A DNA stretch of 64,000 nt from CAADGU01 sp964581605 (GTDB lineage Bacteria > Chloroflexota > Anaerolineae > Promineifilales > Promineifilaceae). Where the stretch lies: the NCBI GenBank assembly GCA_964581605.1, contig CAZOPF010000007.1, positions 29,193 through 93,192 of the forward strand. Reading direction: 5' to 3'. The translations under genes were made by a program, and so were the position numbers. This document shows positions 9,383 through 19,032 of this stretch, in pieces (position 1 is the stretch's first letter; each line of letters opens with the position of its first letter). The notes beneath the pieces were generated by a model. The model saw only the letters and a program-made list of their open reading frames with translations, was not told where the DNA came from and searched no databases.

Positions 9383-9444
9383 CTGGTAAATGGGGACTAT
9401 CGGATGAACAAATGCCAAAGTTGTCCTGTTTTTAGCAGGCAGTC

Positions 9445-9453
9445 TGATATAAT
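9445..9453 (+). promoter_or_regulatory. Extended -10 promoter upstream of the tat genes
   Basis: TGATATAAT is a perfect -10 hexamer with the TGn extension; no good -35 box is seen at the usual distance. It would give a leader of about 180 bases to tatA that includes the cruciform repeat at 9575-9623. An ACGGCCGT lies just downstream. Confidence 0.5.
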
Positions 9454-9574
9454 GACGGCCGTAACTTTTAGAGATGTGAGATTGAAAATTGGAGATTCTC
9501 TAATCTCTCGCTCTCATCTCCATTACTTTTTGAGGAGACGACATGGGCAGTTGCCCACCACGATGGATGTAAGT

Positions 9575-9623
9575 TGTAGCTCGATTTTCCAAATCGAGTG
9601 GCGATTTGGAAAATCGCCCTACA
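9575..9623. repeat. Cruciform repeat with TGTAG/CTACA ends
   Basis: The element contains two back-to-back hairpins, CTCGATTT-tcc-AAATCGAG and GGCGATTT-gga-AAATCGCC, whose inner sequences are also reverse complements of each other, all bounded by TGTAG and CTACA. It can therefore fold either as two small stems or as one long one. It sits in the tatA leader, 19 bases before the start codon, and is related to 6116-6142. Confidence 0.8.
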
Positions 9624-9641
9624 TTTACGAGGAGATATGCA

Positions 9642-9824
9642 ATGGGACCTTTAGGTGTACCTGAACTGCTGATTATTTTAGCTGTGGTATTGATTTTATT
9701 TGGCGTCGGCCGCATTAGTAAAATTGGCGGTGAGTTGGGTAAGGGTATTAAGGCTTTCCGCGAGGGTGTGCGCGAAGGTCAGGCGGAGTCTACGGAAAAA
9801 AGTGACCAGACGGAGAATCCGTAA
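9642..9824 (+). CDS. tatA: Twin-arginine translocase subunit TatA
   Basis: The 60-residue protein MGPLGVPELLIILAVVLILFG has one N-terminal transmembrane helix, the family's FGxGRISKIGGELGKGIKAFREG hinge and amphipathic helix (in parts), and a short charged tail. TatA forms the pore-like assembly that lets folded proteins with RR signal peptides cross the membrane. ATG 9642 is preferred to upstream starts because GAGGAG lies seven bases before it. tatB and tatC follow on the same strand. Confidence 0.93.
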   Translation: MGPLGVPELLIILAVVLILFGVGRISKIGGELGKGIKAFREGVREGQAESTEKSDQTENP

Positions 9825-9877
9825 CCCGTAATCGGTTATCCGTAATCGGTAATCGGACTTTGGATTACGGATTACGC
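9825..9877. repeat. Iterated-word hairpin (GTAATCGG / TTACGGATTACG)
   Basis: Between tatA and tatB the word CGTAATCGGT(A/T) is repeated and followed by its reverse-complement form GGATTACGGATTACG. The arms can pair imperfectly. Related words recur at 43640-43690 and inside the cyclase gene near 56230-56310. Confidence 0.7.
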
Positions 9878-9885
9878 ACCACACA

Positions 9886-10368
9886 ATGGACAATCTCTTT
9901 GGCATTGGGATGCCGGAACTGATTCTCATCCTGATTATTGCCGGGGTGGTGATGGGGCCGGAGCGCATCGGCAAGGTGGCGCGTTGGCTGGGCAAAACCT
10001 CGGCGCAGCTACAGCTTATTTCCCGGAGTTTTGTGCGGCAATTGAATAATGAGCTGGATGGGCTGGATGACGGCCGTGCCTTGCGTGAAGCGATGAATGA
10101 AGTGCAAACGTTGCGTCAGGAATTGATCTCCTTGCGCCAGGAATTTACAACGGTTACGTCGGCGGCGTCTCAAGAAGGAAAAGCAGCGTTAGCGGAGATT
10201 GAAAACGCCATCCAGCCCCCTTCGTTGAAGAGTATGAATGGCGAGGCGCCACCAGGTGGCACAACCCCTGGAATATATCCGCCGTCAGGCACGGCCGTTG
10301 CCACTCCATTGAATGTCAGCGATAACACCCTACCCAAACCTGTGGATGTGCCGGGAGATGCGGAATAA
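9886..10368 (+). CDS. tatB: Twin-arginine translocase subunit TatB-like
   Basis: This 160-residue protein begins MDNLFGIGMPELILILIIAGVVMGPERIG: an N-terminal membrane helix with the PEL motif and the GPERI turn, followed by a long amphipathic helix and a Pro/Gly-rich tail. The greater length compared with the preceding TatA and the order tatA-tatB-tatC argue for the TatB role (substrate recognition with TatC), although TatA/TatB cannot always be told apart by sequence. Its stop codon overlaps the tatC start (TAATG), so the two are translationally coupled. Confidence 0.85.
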   Translation: MDNLFGIGMPELILILIIAGVVMGPERIGKVARWLGKTSAQLQLISRSFVRQLNNELDGLDDGRALREAMNEVQTLRQELISLRQEFTTVTSAASQEGKAALAEIENAIQPPSLKSMNGEAPPGGTTPGIYPPSGTAVATPLNVSDNTLPKPVDVPGDAE

Positions 10369-11153
10369 TGGCTACGGCCGATCCCATGCCAGACGTTGAA
10401 CCAGAAGGCACGCACATGACCCTGCTGGGGCATCTGAATGATTTGCGGGTGCGCCTGACCTATGCGGCCGTTGGCCTGTTTGTGGGTACATTGCTGGGGT
10501 TTGTGGTGGCCGAACCACTGCTGACCTATCTCATGCAGCCGTATGTGGAAAGTGTGCCAGAGGGAGCAGCTGCCTTACAAACGTTACGGCCGACGGAAGG
10601 CATTGAAACATTCTTCAAAGTCGCTTTACTTTTTGGCGCAATCTTAGCCATGCCCTGGATTTTATACCAGGTCTGGCTATTTATTTCCCCCGCGTTGACC
10701 GCCTCAGAAAAAAAGTATATCTACATCTTTATCCCCGGCTCGCTCGCCCTTTTTCTATTAGGCATCTTGTTTTCCTGGTTCATTTTAGTCCCCGCCGCCA
10801 TAGATTTTCTGGCTAACTTTATGCAGGATGTGTTCCGCACAGAATGGACGGGGCAGGATTACATCAGCTTTGTGGTGCGCATGGTATTCTGGATTGGCGT
10901 GAGCTTTCAGATGCCCATTATTGTTTATGTGCTGGCACGGGTGGGCATGGTGACGGCGCAGGCCTTACGCGAGCAGTGGCGCTACGCAGTGGTCATCATT
11001 GCTATTTTGGCCGCTATTATCACCCCTTCCATTGACCCGGTGACGATGATGCTGACAATGGGGCCGTTGCTTGTGCTGTACGTGTTCAGCATTTTGTTAG
11101 CCAGGGTGGGGCAGCGCCAGTTTGAGCGGACAATGGCCTTAGACGCCGGGTGA
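10368..11153 (+). CDS. tatC: Twin-arginine translocase subunit TatC
   Basis: The 261-residue integral membrane protein has six predicted helices. Family marks include MTLLGHLNDLRVRL near the N-terminus, the P-loop region around FKVALLFGAILAMPWILYQ, and FWIGVSFQMPIIVYVLARVG. TatC recognises twin-arginine signal peptides together with TatB. Start and stop codons of tatB and tatC overlap by one base. Confidence 0.96.
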   Translation: MATADPMPDVEPEGTHMTLLGHLNDLRVRLTYAAVGLFVGTLLGFVVAEPLLTYLMQPYVESVPEGAAALQTLRPTEGIETFFKVALLFGAILAMPWILYQVWLFISPALTASEKKYIYIFIPGSLALFLLGILFSWFILVPAAIDFLANFMQDVFRTEWTGQDYISFVVRMVFWIGVSFQMPIIVYVLARVGMVTAQALREQWRYAVVIIAILAAIITPSIDPVTMMLTMGPLLVLYVFSILLARVGQRQFERTMALDAG

Positions 11154-11184
11154 TCTGCTCCACAACGAAGCCGAAGCCCAAAAC

Positions 11185-11844
11185 CTACACATCATAACTA
11201 TCGTGGATGACAATCTCATCTTCTACACCGGGAGTAGCACTCGATCCGCCCCTCTCATTCGCTTCTTGCTGCCCCAGCAAATAGGCCGATAGGATGCCCC
11301 CCGCCAGCCCAAACAAATGCGACTGCCAGGAAATTCCATCCCCGCGTGGCAAAATGCCCCAGATCAGCCCCCCATAAACGAACAAAACCACCACTGCGAC
11401 CACAATCGCCTGGCAACTGCGCTCAAAATAAGCCATCAAAAGCAAAAAGCCAAAGTAGCCAAACACTAACCCACTGGCCCCAATATGCACCGAAAGGCTC
11501 GGCCCAATCAACCATGTTCCCAACCCGCCAATCATCATTACCATGCCCGTGACAACAAAAAACTCTTTTAATCCCCGAGAGACAATAATCAGCCCACCCA
11601 AAATAAGAATGGGCATAGTGTTGGCCATCAGATGCCCAAACCCGCCATGCAAAAACGGCGCATAAAAAATACCAAATAACCCATTCACGGTGCGCGGTTT
11701 GATGCCATAGCCGTCCAGCGCCCCATTAAAAATCAACCAATCCAAAATCTCCAAAAACCAGAGGAGAAAGATAAAACCACCCAATACCGCCAGTGGTGTT
11801 TTGGCCCGTTCCCAGAGGTTGGTCATTTGTCCATTTGCGTGCAT
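11185..11844 (-). CDS. Rhomboid-family intramembrane serine protease
   Basis: The 219-residue protein has about six transmembrane helices. The catalytic Ser lies in HIGASGLVFGYFGF (the GxSG motif) and the catalytic His in SWQSHLFGLAGG; HGGFGHLMANTMPI is the conserved helix-2 HxxxN region. Rhomboids cleave single-pass membrane proteins within the bilayer. A ribosome site AAGGAG lies eight bases before ATG 11844. The gene converges on tatC with a spacer of about 30 bases and no visible terminator. Many secreted, membrane-anchored proteins in the window could be substrates, but nothing in the sequence links them. Confidence 0.93.
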   Translation of the reverse strand: MHANGQMTNLWERAKTPLAVLGGFIFLLWFLEILDWLIFNGALDGYGIKPRTVNGLFGIFYAPFLHGGFGHLMANTMPILILGGLIIVSRGLKEFFVVTGMVMMIGGLGTWLIGPSLSVHIGASGLVFGYFGFLLLMAYFERSCQAIVVAVVVLFVYGGLIWGILPRGDGISWQSHLFGLAGGILSAYLLGQQEANERGGSSATPGVEDEIVIHDSYDV

Positions 11845-11951
11845 ATGATTGCTCCTTTATTCATCGGCTGCCTACAATACGTGGGTAACGGCCGTAACGT
11901 TTTAGCCCACCACCCATCAGCCACTTCACGACGATCAAAACAGGCTGAAAA

Positions 11952-11980
11952 TTAGCCAATTATTAAATCATCAGTATAAT
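11952..11980 (+). promoter_or_regulatory. Promoter of the 1767-residue secreted protein gene
   Basis: A perfect TATAAT at 11975-11980 with a weak TTAGCC at 11952-11957, spacing 17. The leader would be about 65 bases and contains AGGAG about eight bases before ATG 12053. Confidence 0.5.
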
Positions 11981-12052
11981 TTTGTCGCGCAACTATTATC
12001 GCTTCCCACTAATCGCCGTGGGAGCCTTCAGTTTTGTTAGGAGAAAAACTAA

Positions 12053-15000
12053 ATGAAGTCAAAACTTACTCGTTTGATCAGCTTGCTTTTGCTGGCAGCG
12101 CTGTTTGTGGTTGCGGCCGTTGCCCTGGCCCGGCCTGCATTGCCCGCGCCAGAAACCAGTGCGGCCGCACAAGCACAAGGTGACCTCTTTGCTGCTAAAG
12201 GCCTCCCCCGGGAACGATACATGGCCGAAGCCAATGAAAGCCCGGAAATGGAAGGTCAATTCCTGAACAGTGTGGGCGACTATTGGGCCGTCCGTGCCTC
12301 TTACCCCACCGGTGTATTTGACCAGCAATGGCTCGTAGACGCGGCCGAGACTGATAAACTTATTCAAGAAGCTTTACCAGCTGGCGCTCTTAATGCTTCC
12401 CGGCTGGTGGGTGGCGGTAATTTAGACCCCAACCAATTCACCGCTCTTGGCCCACAGCCATTGCAATCTGATGGCTGCCAGAACTGTTTTAATTACGGTA
12501 TCGTTGCCGGCCGTACAAATGTCATGGTGAGTGACCCTGTTGCTCCTAACATCGCTTACGCCGGCTCTGATGGGGGGGGCGTCTGGAAAACAACCAACTG
12601 CTGCGACGAAAACACCACCTGGACTGTTGTCACGGATGATCCCCTCATTGCCAATACCACTATTGGCGACCTCACCCTTGACCCCAATGATCACAACACC
12701 ATCTACGCCGGTACCGGTGATTTACGCTATGGCTCCTGGTCGTTTGGCAGTGCTGGTGTACTCAAAAGCAGTGACGCTGGCGCTACCTGGGAGGTATTGG
12801 GCGAAGATGTATTTGGCCCCAACTACCCCCAACCGCCCGGCGTTTTTCCCCAATACCAGTCCATCGGCAAAGTGCGAGTTGACCCACGCGATAGTGACAA
12901 TGTGGTTGTAACCACCAAAACAGGCGTTTATTTTTCTTATGATGCCGGGCTGAATTGGTCTGGTCCCTGCCTCACCAATCCCCATTCAACTCAGCGGCAA
13001 GATGGCACCGGCCTGATCTTGCATGACAATGGCACCAGCACCGACGTTTACGTGGCCATTGGCACTCGTGGTTCGCCGACCCCTGTCCAGCCAAACCTGG
13101 ATCAAAATGGGGCAAATGGCATATACCATACTACTATGCCCACCAGCGGCTGCCCGGCCGTGGGCGACTGGACGCTTATCACCCGTGGCGATAACGGGTT
13201 CCCGGTAGGTACCGGCAACGGTACACCGAATAACCCCAGTCAGGTGGGGCGCATTGACATGGCTATGGCCCCCAGCAACCCGGATGTTATCTATGCGGTT
13301 GTGGCCGACACCACCTTAAGCAATGGTCTGCTTCGCATCTACCGCACCGATAATGGCGGTACTACCTGGATCGCGGGCACCAACTTTGACAATGGCAGCA
13401 CCCAAAACTGGTATGACCAGAATGTCATTGTAGACCCGACCGACCCTATGGTCATCTTTGTTGATATGATAGACATATTCCGGTCTACTAATGGCGGTGC
13501 CTCGCTAACAAATATCACGCAAGGTTATAGCGGTGGTGATGTCGTGCATGTGGACCACCATGGCCTGGCCTATGTAAACAATGATCCTGACCGCCTGTTA
13601 GCCAGCAGTGACGGTGGTGCTTACTATACCGATGTTGCCACCGATCCGGGCCTCAGTTTTAATGATTTTGTCCGCCTGAACGAAACTTTCAACACCATTG
13701 AATTTTATTCCGGCGACATCACGGCCGACTTCAATACATCCAGTAGCCCTGCCATCAACGGTGGGGCGCAGGACAATGGCTCGATGGTGAAAGTGTGGGA
13801 TGTGGGCGGTGGTGAACCGGTGGAAGCGGCCGAATGGCAGGTGACTACCGGCGGCGATGGCATGTTTGCCCGCATTGAGCCAAAACTTGGCAATAACTGG
13901 TATCAGGAAAGCCAGAACGGTGGCCTTAAACGTTCCACTAATGGACCCTTTGGCCCGTATTCCAATCTGCCTACTCCCTGGGCTGGCGACCGTCTCAGTT
14001 TCATCATGCCCTATGAATTGGATAAGTATAACTGCCCCAACGCCATTTGTGACCATATGATCGTGGGCACACATCGCGTATGGGAATCCATTAATGCGGG
14101 CACGACTTTCCTGGTGAACAGCCCCGACCTGACCAAAGGAACGCTGGGGGCACGGTCGTTTATTCAGCAGTTGAGCTATGCTGTCAATAACGGCTCTATC
14201 GCCATTGCAGGCACGCTGGATGGTAATGTGCAATATGGCTTTAACCTGGGGCAGGGCGTGGCAAACAGCGCCACCTGGGTGAATGTAACCGGCGGTAATA
14301 CGGTGCTGCCCAATCGGCCCATTATGGATGTAGCCACGCATCCTAACATTGCGACCACTGGGTTTGCGGCCGTTGGCGGGTTTAATGAAAACACGCCTAC
14401 CACGCCCGGCCATGTCTTCCAGGTGACGTGTAACAGTGATTGTTCGTCCTTCACCTGGGCAGACAAGACAGGCAATCTGCCGAACATCCCCGTTAATAGC
14501 ATCATTGCCAACCCCAATATCCCCAGCCAGGTATTTGCTGGCACCGATTGGGGCCTCTACTTTACTGATGACATTACGGCCGCCACACCCACCTGGAATC
14601 TCTTCACGGCCGGGCTGCCACGTGTCATGATCTGGGATATGGCCATTGACCGAGGATTCACCACCTTAGCGCTCTTTACACGAGCGCGTGGCGCGTATGT
14701 ATGGCCGCTGCCGCAGGGATTGGACTTCACATTGACCGTAGAGCCGCCCTCCCAAAACATTTGTATTCCTGATGATGCTCTCTACGATGTGACCGTTGGT
14801 CAGACATTAAACTTTACCGATACGGTGAATTTATCGGTTACCGGTGTGCCTGCTGGATACACCGGCAGTTTTGGCGTTAATTCCGGTACACCACCATTTA
14901 CAACGACGTTGACGCTGGCGAATACCGGTGCCGCCACAGGTGGCAACTATGCCCTGAATGTAATTGGGGTGGCCCCCACCAGCACCCATACGACTACCGT

Positions 15001-17356
15001 GCAGCTTAACCTGCTGGATGGGGCGCCTGCTGGCGTTACCCTGGTAGCTCCGGCCAATGGGGCGACGAATGTGCCCGTTCAGCCAACTTTTAGCTGGCAG
15101 GCTGGTGGTGTGGGCGTCATTGATTACCTGCTAGAGGTGGCGGATGATGCTGGCTTTACCAACATTATCTACTCAACCACTGTAGCCGACACCAGCCATA
15201 CACCGCCTGTAAATTTGCCGGATGGCACATTGCTTTATTGGCGCGTTCGAGCCAGTAATGCCTGTGGTTTGGGGCAGGCTTCCGCTACCTTTAGCTTTAC
15301 GACGATAGAACTGACAAATGTTTGCCCCATTGGTTCTGTGCCGGCAGTCGCTTATGAGACAAGTTTTGAAGATGGCGCGGCGGACTGGATGCACGACGGT
15401 ACGGGCGATACCTGGGCATTGGCGACGGATTATGCCAGTGATGGGACCTACTCTTATAAGGCATTGGATACGGAGACGTTAAGCGATCAGCGGTTAACAT
15501 CGCCAGTGATTACGCTTGGCCCAGCTACCCAATCGCCAGTGACGCTGCAATTTACTAACCGCCAGCGGTTTGAGCCGCCGAGTACAGACGGCCGTTGCTG
15601 GGACGCTGGTATTCTGGAAATCAGCACTGACGGGGGCACCAGCTGGTCTTACATAGATAACAGCCATATGCTCACCGACCCCTATGACAACGTCATCTGG
15701 AATGATCAACCGGGCAACAACCCCATTACCAATGATTACGGCGCGGTAGAAGCGTGGTGTACGGATGATGGCACTGCGTTTGATGCCGCCATCGTCAACC
15801 TGGATGATTATGCAGGCCAATCAGTGCAATTGCGCTGGCGTATTGGCACTGACAGTGCGGTGGGCAATGATGGCTGGTGGATTGATCAGGTTTCTGTGCA
15901 GTCCTGTGTACCGGCTGGGAGCACACCGGCTATTACCGTTAGCCCCGATGCGCTGGACAGTACCCAGACTCCGGACACTACAACCTCGCAAACGTTGACT
16001 ATCAGTAACACCGGTGATGTTGACCTGACCTGGAGTATTACAGAAGTGGTTGGTCTGAATGGGCCAACCGGTAATAGTTGGGCGGACAGCTTTGACACCT
16101 ATGCCACCGACAGCCAGTTACATGGTCAGGGCGGCTGGAAAGGTTGGAACAACAGCCCGGCGGCCGGTGCCTTTACCACCGATGATCAGGCACGCAGCCT
16201 GCCTAATTCGGTTGATATTGTGGGCGGGGCTGACCTGGTGCATGAATACACCGGCTTCAACTCTGGTCAATATGTGTATACGGCCTGGCAGTACATTCCC
16301 AGCAGCTTTACCGGGCAGACCTACTTTATCTTGCTGAACACCTACGTTGATAATGGCACTAATAACTGGTCTACCCAGGTTTGTTTCAACTCCAATACGG
16401 ATATGCTGTATGACGACACAGGAGCTACCTGCACCAGCGGGGACAGCCTGCCTATTGTGTACGATGAATGGGTGGAAATTCGGGTGGAGATTGACCTGGA
16501 TGCTGATACGCAGACATTCTACTACGGTGGGCAGATGCTGTATCAGGCCGGTTGGACGGGGCATGTTTCTACCGGTGGGGTGCTTAACATTGCGGCCGTA
16601 GACCTGTTTGCCAATAATGCCACTTCCGTCTACTACGATGACATCTCCCTGATACCACGCTCCATTTGTGAAACGCCGTCGGAAATCCCCTGGTTGAGCG
16701 CATCGCCTACCAGCGGCACAACGGCCGCTGGTGGCGCTTCTACAGTGGATGTGACTTTTGACAGCACAGGGCTGGCGGTAGGCACCTACAATGGTACGTT
16801 GTGCGTGGCCAGCAATGATCCGCTGACGCCGTATGTGGAAACGCCGGTCAGCCTAATAGTCGTGCCCGAACCGGTGTATGGCGTGGAACTGACGGCCGTA
16901 GACAACACTCTCACTGGCACGGCCGATGCCGTTGTCACGTATACCTTGCATATCACCAATACGGGCGACACGGCCGACAGCTATACCCTCAGCTCCGATG
17001 GGAATGCCTGGATGACAGACCTGTCTACGACCAGCGTGGCGCTGGCGGCCGGCGCTTCTGACGAGGTGATGGTGATGGTGCATGTGCCCGTTACGGCCAC
17101 CAATAATGCCACAGACACCGTGACCATTACAGCCACGTCCGACGCAGATAGTAGTGTGATGGACAGTGTGGACTTGACCACAACGGCCGACGTTGAATTA
17201 CCGCCGCAGACAGACACCTTCATCTACCTGCCTATCATCGTCAAACCAGATAGTGATGCGCCAGAAGCGGCTGCACCCAAACCCACAGCGAATGTGGTCG
17301 CTGTCACGGCCGTGCTTCCCCTCTTTGCCCTTCTTTTCTGGCGGCGGAAAGAGTAG
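12053..17356 (+). CDS. Large secreted multidomain surface protein with sortilin/BNR-type repeats and C-terminal membrane anchor
   Basis: The 1767-residue protein has a signal peptide (about 1-36). Residues 130-900 carry repeated BNR/sortilin-type blades (SSDAGATWE, RTDNGGTTWI, RSTNGGASL, DWGLYFTDD), typical of a secreted beta-propeller. Then come an FnIII-like domain (about 995-1085), two jelly-roll, concanavalin-like regions (about 1100-1285 and 1340-1545), two BACON/NEW3-like modules and a stalk. The end has YLPIIVKP (near 1725), a hydrophobic helix and RRKE, a plausible sorting or anchoring signal. The role may be binding or degradation of polymers outside the cell, but no catalytic residues are recognisable, so it is left as a surface protein of unknown function. 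A strong terminator follows. Confidence 0.85.
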   Translation: MKSKLTRLISLLLLAALFVVAAVALARPALPAPETSAAAQAQGDLFAAKGLPRERYMAEANESPEMEGQFLNSVGDYWAVRASYPTGVFDQQWLVDAAETDKLIQEALPAGALNASRLVGGGNLDPNQFTALGPQPLQSDGCQNCFNYGIVAGRTNVMVSDPVAPNIAYAGSDGGGVWKTTNCCDENTTWTVVTDDPLIANTTIGDLTLDPNDHNTIYAGTGDLRYGSWSFGSAGVLKSSDAGATWEVLGEDVFGPNYPQPPGVFPQYQSIGKVRVDPRDSDNVVVTTKTGVYFSYDAGLNWSGPCLTNPHSTQRQDGTGLILHDNGTSTDVYVAIGTRGSPTPVQPNLDQNGANGIYHTTMPTSGCPAVGDWTLITRGDNGFPVGTGNGTPNNPSQVGRIDMAMAPSNPDVIYAVVADTTLSNGLLRIYRTDNGGTTWIAGTNFDNGSTQNWYDQNVIVDPTDPMVIFVDMIDIFRSTNGGASLTNITQGYSGGDVVHVDHHGLAYVNNDPDRLLASSDGGAYYTDVATDPGLSFNDFVRLNETFNTIEFYSGDITADFNTSSSPAINGGAQDNGSMVKVWDVGGGEPVEAAEWQVTTGGDGMFARIEPKLGNNWYQESQNGGLKRSTNGPFGPYSNLPTPWAGDRLSFIMPYELDKYNCPNAICDHMIVGTHRVWESINAGTTFLVNSPDLTKGTLGARSFIQQLSYAVNNGSIAIAGTLDGNVQYGFNLGQGVANSATWVNVTGGNTVLPNRPIMDVATHPNIATTGFAAVGGFNENTPTTPGHVFQVTCNSDCSSFTWADKTGNLPNIPVNSIIANPNIPSQVFAGTDWGLYFTDDITAATPTWNLFTAGLPRVMIWDMAIDRGFTTLALFTRARGAYVWPLPQGLDFTLTVEPPSQNICIPDDALYDVTVGQTLNFTDTVNLSVTGVPAGYTGSFGVNSGTPPFTTTLTLANTGAATGGNYALNVIGVAPTSTHTTTVQLNLLDGAPAGVTLVAPANGATNVPVQPTFSWQAGGVGVIDYLLEVADDAGFTNIIYSTTVADTSHTPPVNLPDGTLLYWRVRASNACGLGQASATFSFTTIELTNVCPIGSVPAVAYETSFEDGAADWMHDGTGDTWALATDYASDGTYSYKALDTETLSDQRLTSPVITLGPATQSPVTLQFTNRQRFEPPSTDGRCWDAGILEISTDGGTSWSYIDNSHMLTDPYDNVIWNDQPGNNPITNDYGAVEAWCTDDGTAFDAAIVNLDDYAGQSVQLRWRIGTDSAVGNDGWWIDQVSVQSCVPAGSTPAITVSPDALDSTQTPDTTTSQTLTISNTGDVDLTWSITEVVGLNGPTGNSWADSFDTYATDSQLHGQGGWKGWNNSPAAGAFTTDDQARSLPNSVDIVGGADLVHEYTGFNSGQYVYTAWQYIPSSFTGQTYFILLNTYVDNGTNNWSTQVCFNSNTDMLYDDTGATCTSGDSLPIVYDEWVEIRVEIDLDADTQTFYYGGQMLYQAGWTGHVSTGGVLNIAAVDLFANNATSVYYDDISLIPRSICETPSEIPWLSASPTSGTTAAGGASTVDVTFDSTGLAVGTYNGTLCVASNDPLTPYVETPVSLIVVPEPVYGVELTAVDNTLTGTADAVVTYTLHITNTGDTADSYTLSSDGNAWMTDLSTTSVALAAGASDEVMVMVHVPVTATNNATDTVTITATSDADSSVMDSVDLTTTADVELPPQTDTFIYLPIIVKPDSDAPEAAAPKPTANVVAVTAVLPLFALLFWRRKE
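17225..17248 (+). other. YLPIIVKP motif before a C-terminal anchor
   Basis: This octapeptide recurs as YLPVVIKP at the extreme C-terminus of the 43702-45540 protein and YLPAALKP inside the 51511-53022 protein, all secreted. Here a helix and RRKE follow it. Confidence 0.6.
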
Positions 17357-17411
17357 AATTGCCAGATGGGTTCATCTTCAAGATTGAACCCATCTCCCCT
17401 AAACCCTCAGA

Positions 17412-17446
17412 CCTCTCGGAGCCTCCCAGGCTCCGAGAGGTTTTTT
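17412..17446 (+). terminator. Rho-independent terminator
   Basis: A perfect 12-bp stem (CCTCTCGGAGCC / GGCTCCGAGAGG) with a five-base loop is followed by six T. It ends transcription of the large secreted protein gene. Confidence 0.93.
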
Positions 17447-17454
17447 GTTATAAT
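17446..17454 (+). promoter_or_regulatory. Extended -10 promoter of trpB
   Basis: TGTTATAAT starts in the T-run of the preceding terminator, so terminator and promoter are fused. Expected transcription start is near 17461, giving a leader of about 25 bases before ATG 17486. Confidence 0.55.
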
Positions 17455-17485
17455 CCCCGTAACCCGATGGACAAAGGATGGAACG

Positions 17486-18697
17486 ATGCAGCTACCCAAA
17501 GTTAATGTACCGGACGAGCGGGGCAAGTTTGGCCCCTACGGCGGCCAATATGTGCCGGAAACACTGATGCCTGCCCTGGCGGAACTGATTACCGCTTATG
17601 AAGAAGCACGCACCGACCCGGCCTTTTTGGCGGAATTTGATCACCTGCTCAAGACGTATGTGGGACGGCCGTCGCCCCTCACCCACGCCCGCCGCCTCTC
17701 CCAACACCTGGGCGGCGCCCAAATTTACCTCAAGCGCGAAGACCTCAACCACAGTGGGGCGCACAAAATCAATAATGCGTTGGGGCAGGCATTGCTGGCT
17801 AAACGCATGGGCAAACAACGAATTGTGGCCGAAACAGGTGCCGGGCAGCATGGCGTTGGCTCGGCTACCGCCTGTGCCCTGTTGGGGTTGGAATGTGTTG
17901 TTTACATGGGTGAGGTGGACATTGCCCGGCAGCAGCCCAACGTGGCCCGCATGAAACTGCTGGGGGCGGAAGTGCGCCCGGTGGGCAGCGGCAGCCGCAC
18001 CCTCAAAGACGCTATCAACGAAGCGATCCGCGACTGGGTGACGAATGTGGACAGTACCCATTACTTGCTTGGTTCGGTGTTGGGGCCACATCCTTACCCA
18101 ATGATGGTGCGTGATTTCCAAAGTGTGATTGGTATGGAAGCGAGGGAACAGATTTTGTCGGCCGTCGGCCGTTTGCCGGATCTGATCATTGCCTGTGTGG
18201 GCGGTGGCAGCAATGCTATGGGCATTTTCCATGCCTTTCGGGATGATGATCAGGTGCAACTCATCGGCGTGGAAGCCGGCGGGGAAGGGGTGGCCAGTGG
18301 CAAACATGCTGCCCGTTTTGCCGACCTGAATACAGCCCGTGTAGGGGTGCTGCATGGAACAAAGAGCTATGTAATGCAAACGGCCGACGGCCAGATTATG
18401 GAGACGCACAGCATCAGTGCCGGGCTGGATTACCCCAGCGTGGGGCCAGAACATGCCCTATTGCGCGACCAGGAACGGGCTGGTTATACCTACGCGACGG
18501 ATGCGGAAGCGCTGGCCGCTTTCCAGACCACCTGCCAATTGGAGGGCATCATCCCCGCTCTGGAAAGCAGCCATGCCCTGGCCGAAGTGATCAAACAGGC
18601 ACCCCGGATGCGGCCGGATCAAATCATCATCGTCAATTTGAGTGGGCGTGGAGATAAGGATTTGGATACGGTGCTGATGGCGTTGGGGATGACGTGA
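17486..18697 (+). CDS. trpB: Tryptophan synthase beta chain
   Basis: The 403-residue protein is a canonical TrpB1: [18 protein letters not shown] at the N-terminus, [19 protein letters not shown] containing the PLP-binding Lys, [19 protein letters not shown], the phosphate-binding [10 protein letters not shown] and the C-terminal LSGRGDKD. It joins indole and serine to make tryptophan. ATG 17486 is chosen because it matches the family start and lies after the terminator; the longer open frame from 17366 runs through the terminator hairpin. No trpA or other trp gene is adjacent, so the pathway is scattered in this genome. Confidence 0.97.
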   Translation: MQLPKVNVPDERGKFGPYGGQYVPETLMPALAELITAYEEARTDPAFLAEFDHLLKTYVGRPSPLTHARRLSQHLGGAQIYLKREDLNHSGAHKINNALGQALLAKRMGKQRIVAETGAGQHGVGSATACALLGLECVVYMGEVDIARQQPNVARMKLLGAEVRPVGSGSRTLKDAINEAIRDWVTNVDSTHYLLGSVLGPHPYPMMVRDFQSVIGMEAREQILSAVGRLPDLIIACVGGGSNAMGIFHAFRDDDQVQLIGVEAGGEGVASGKHAARFADLNTARVGVLHGTKSYVMQTADGQIMETHSISAGLDYPSVGPEHALLRDQERAGYTYATDAEALAAFQTTCQLEGIIPALESSHALAEVIKQAPRMRPDQIIIVNLSGRGDKDLDTVLMALGMT

Positions 18698-18900
18698 GCA
18701 GGTGAGCAGGTGATGAGGTGCTCAGGTGCTTAGGTGCTCACGTAGACACTTGATCACTTAAACACTTAAACACTNNNNNNNNNNNNNNNNNNNNNNNNNN
18801 NNNNNNNNNNNNNNNNNNNNNNNNNNNNNNNNNNNNNNNNNNNNNNNNNNNNNNNNNNNNNNNNNNNNNNNNNNAAACACTCAAGCACCCAAACACCCCC
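18697..18900. repeat. Iterated-word repeat region interrupted by an assembly gap
   Basis: Before the gap GTGAGCAG, AGGTGCTCAGGTGCTTAGG and ACACTTAAACACT words are repeated; after it AAACACTCAAGCACCCAAACAC continues with partly complementary words (AAGCACC pairs with GGTGCTT). The assembler broke in the repeat. The region separates trpB from the kinase gene. Confidence 0.8.
18775..18874. other. Assembly gap (100 N)
   Basis: Exactly 100 N inside an iterated-word repeat; real length unknown. Confidence 0.97.
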
Positions 18901-19032
18901 ATATATGCCCCGTGAAAAATCTGAGAACGAGCACTGCTTAAACCAAATACCTATGGGCATCCGATTACTTTCCGGTTAAGGTGTACTGGCTTGAGTCTGG
19001 CGCTTTGGGGCGGCACAGACCAGATTGATACG

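Noticed and set aside
13598..14413. 271-residue minus-strand frame inside the large secreted gene
   Set aside because: Antisense to repeats of a clear secreted protein; no start signals.
17492..18454. 320-residue minus-strand frame over trpB
   Set aside because: trpB is unmistakable on the plus strand; this frame is His/Gln-rich antisense noise.
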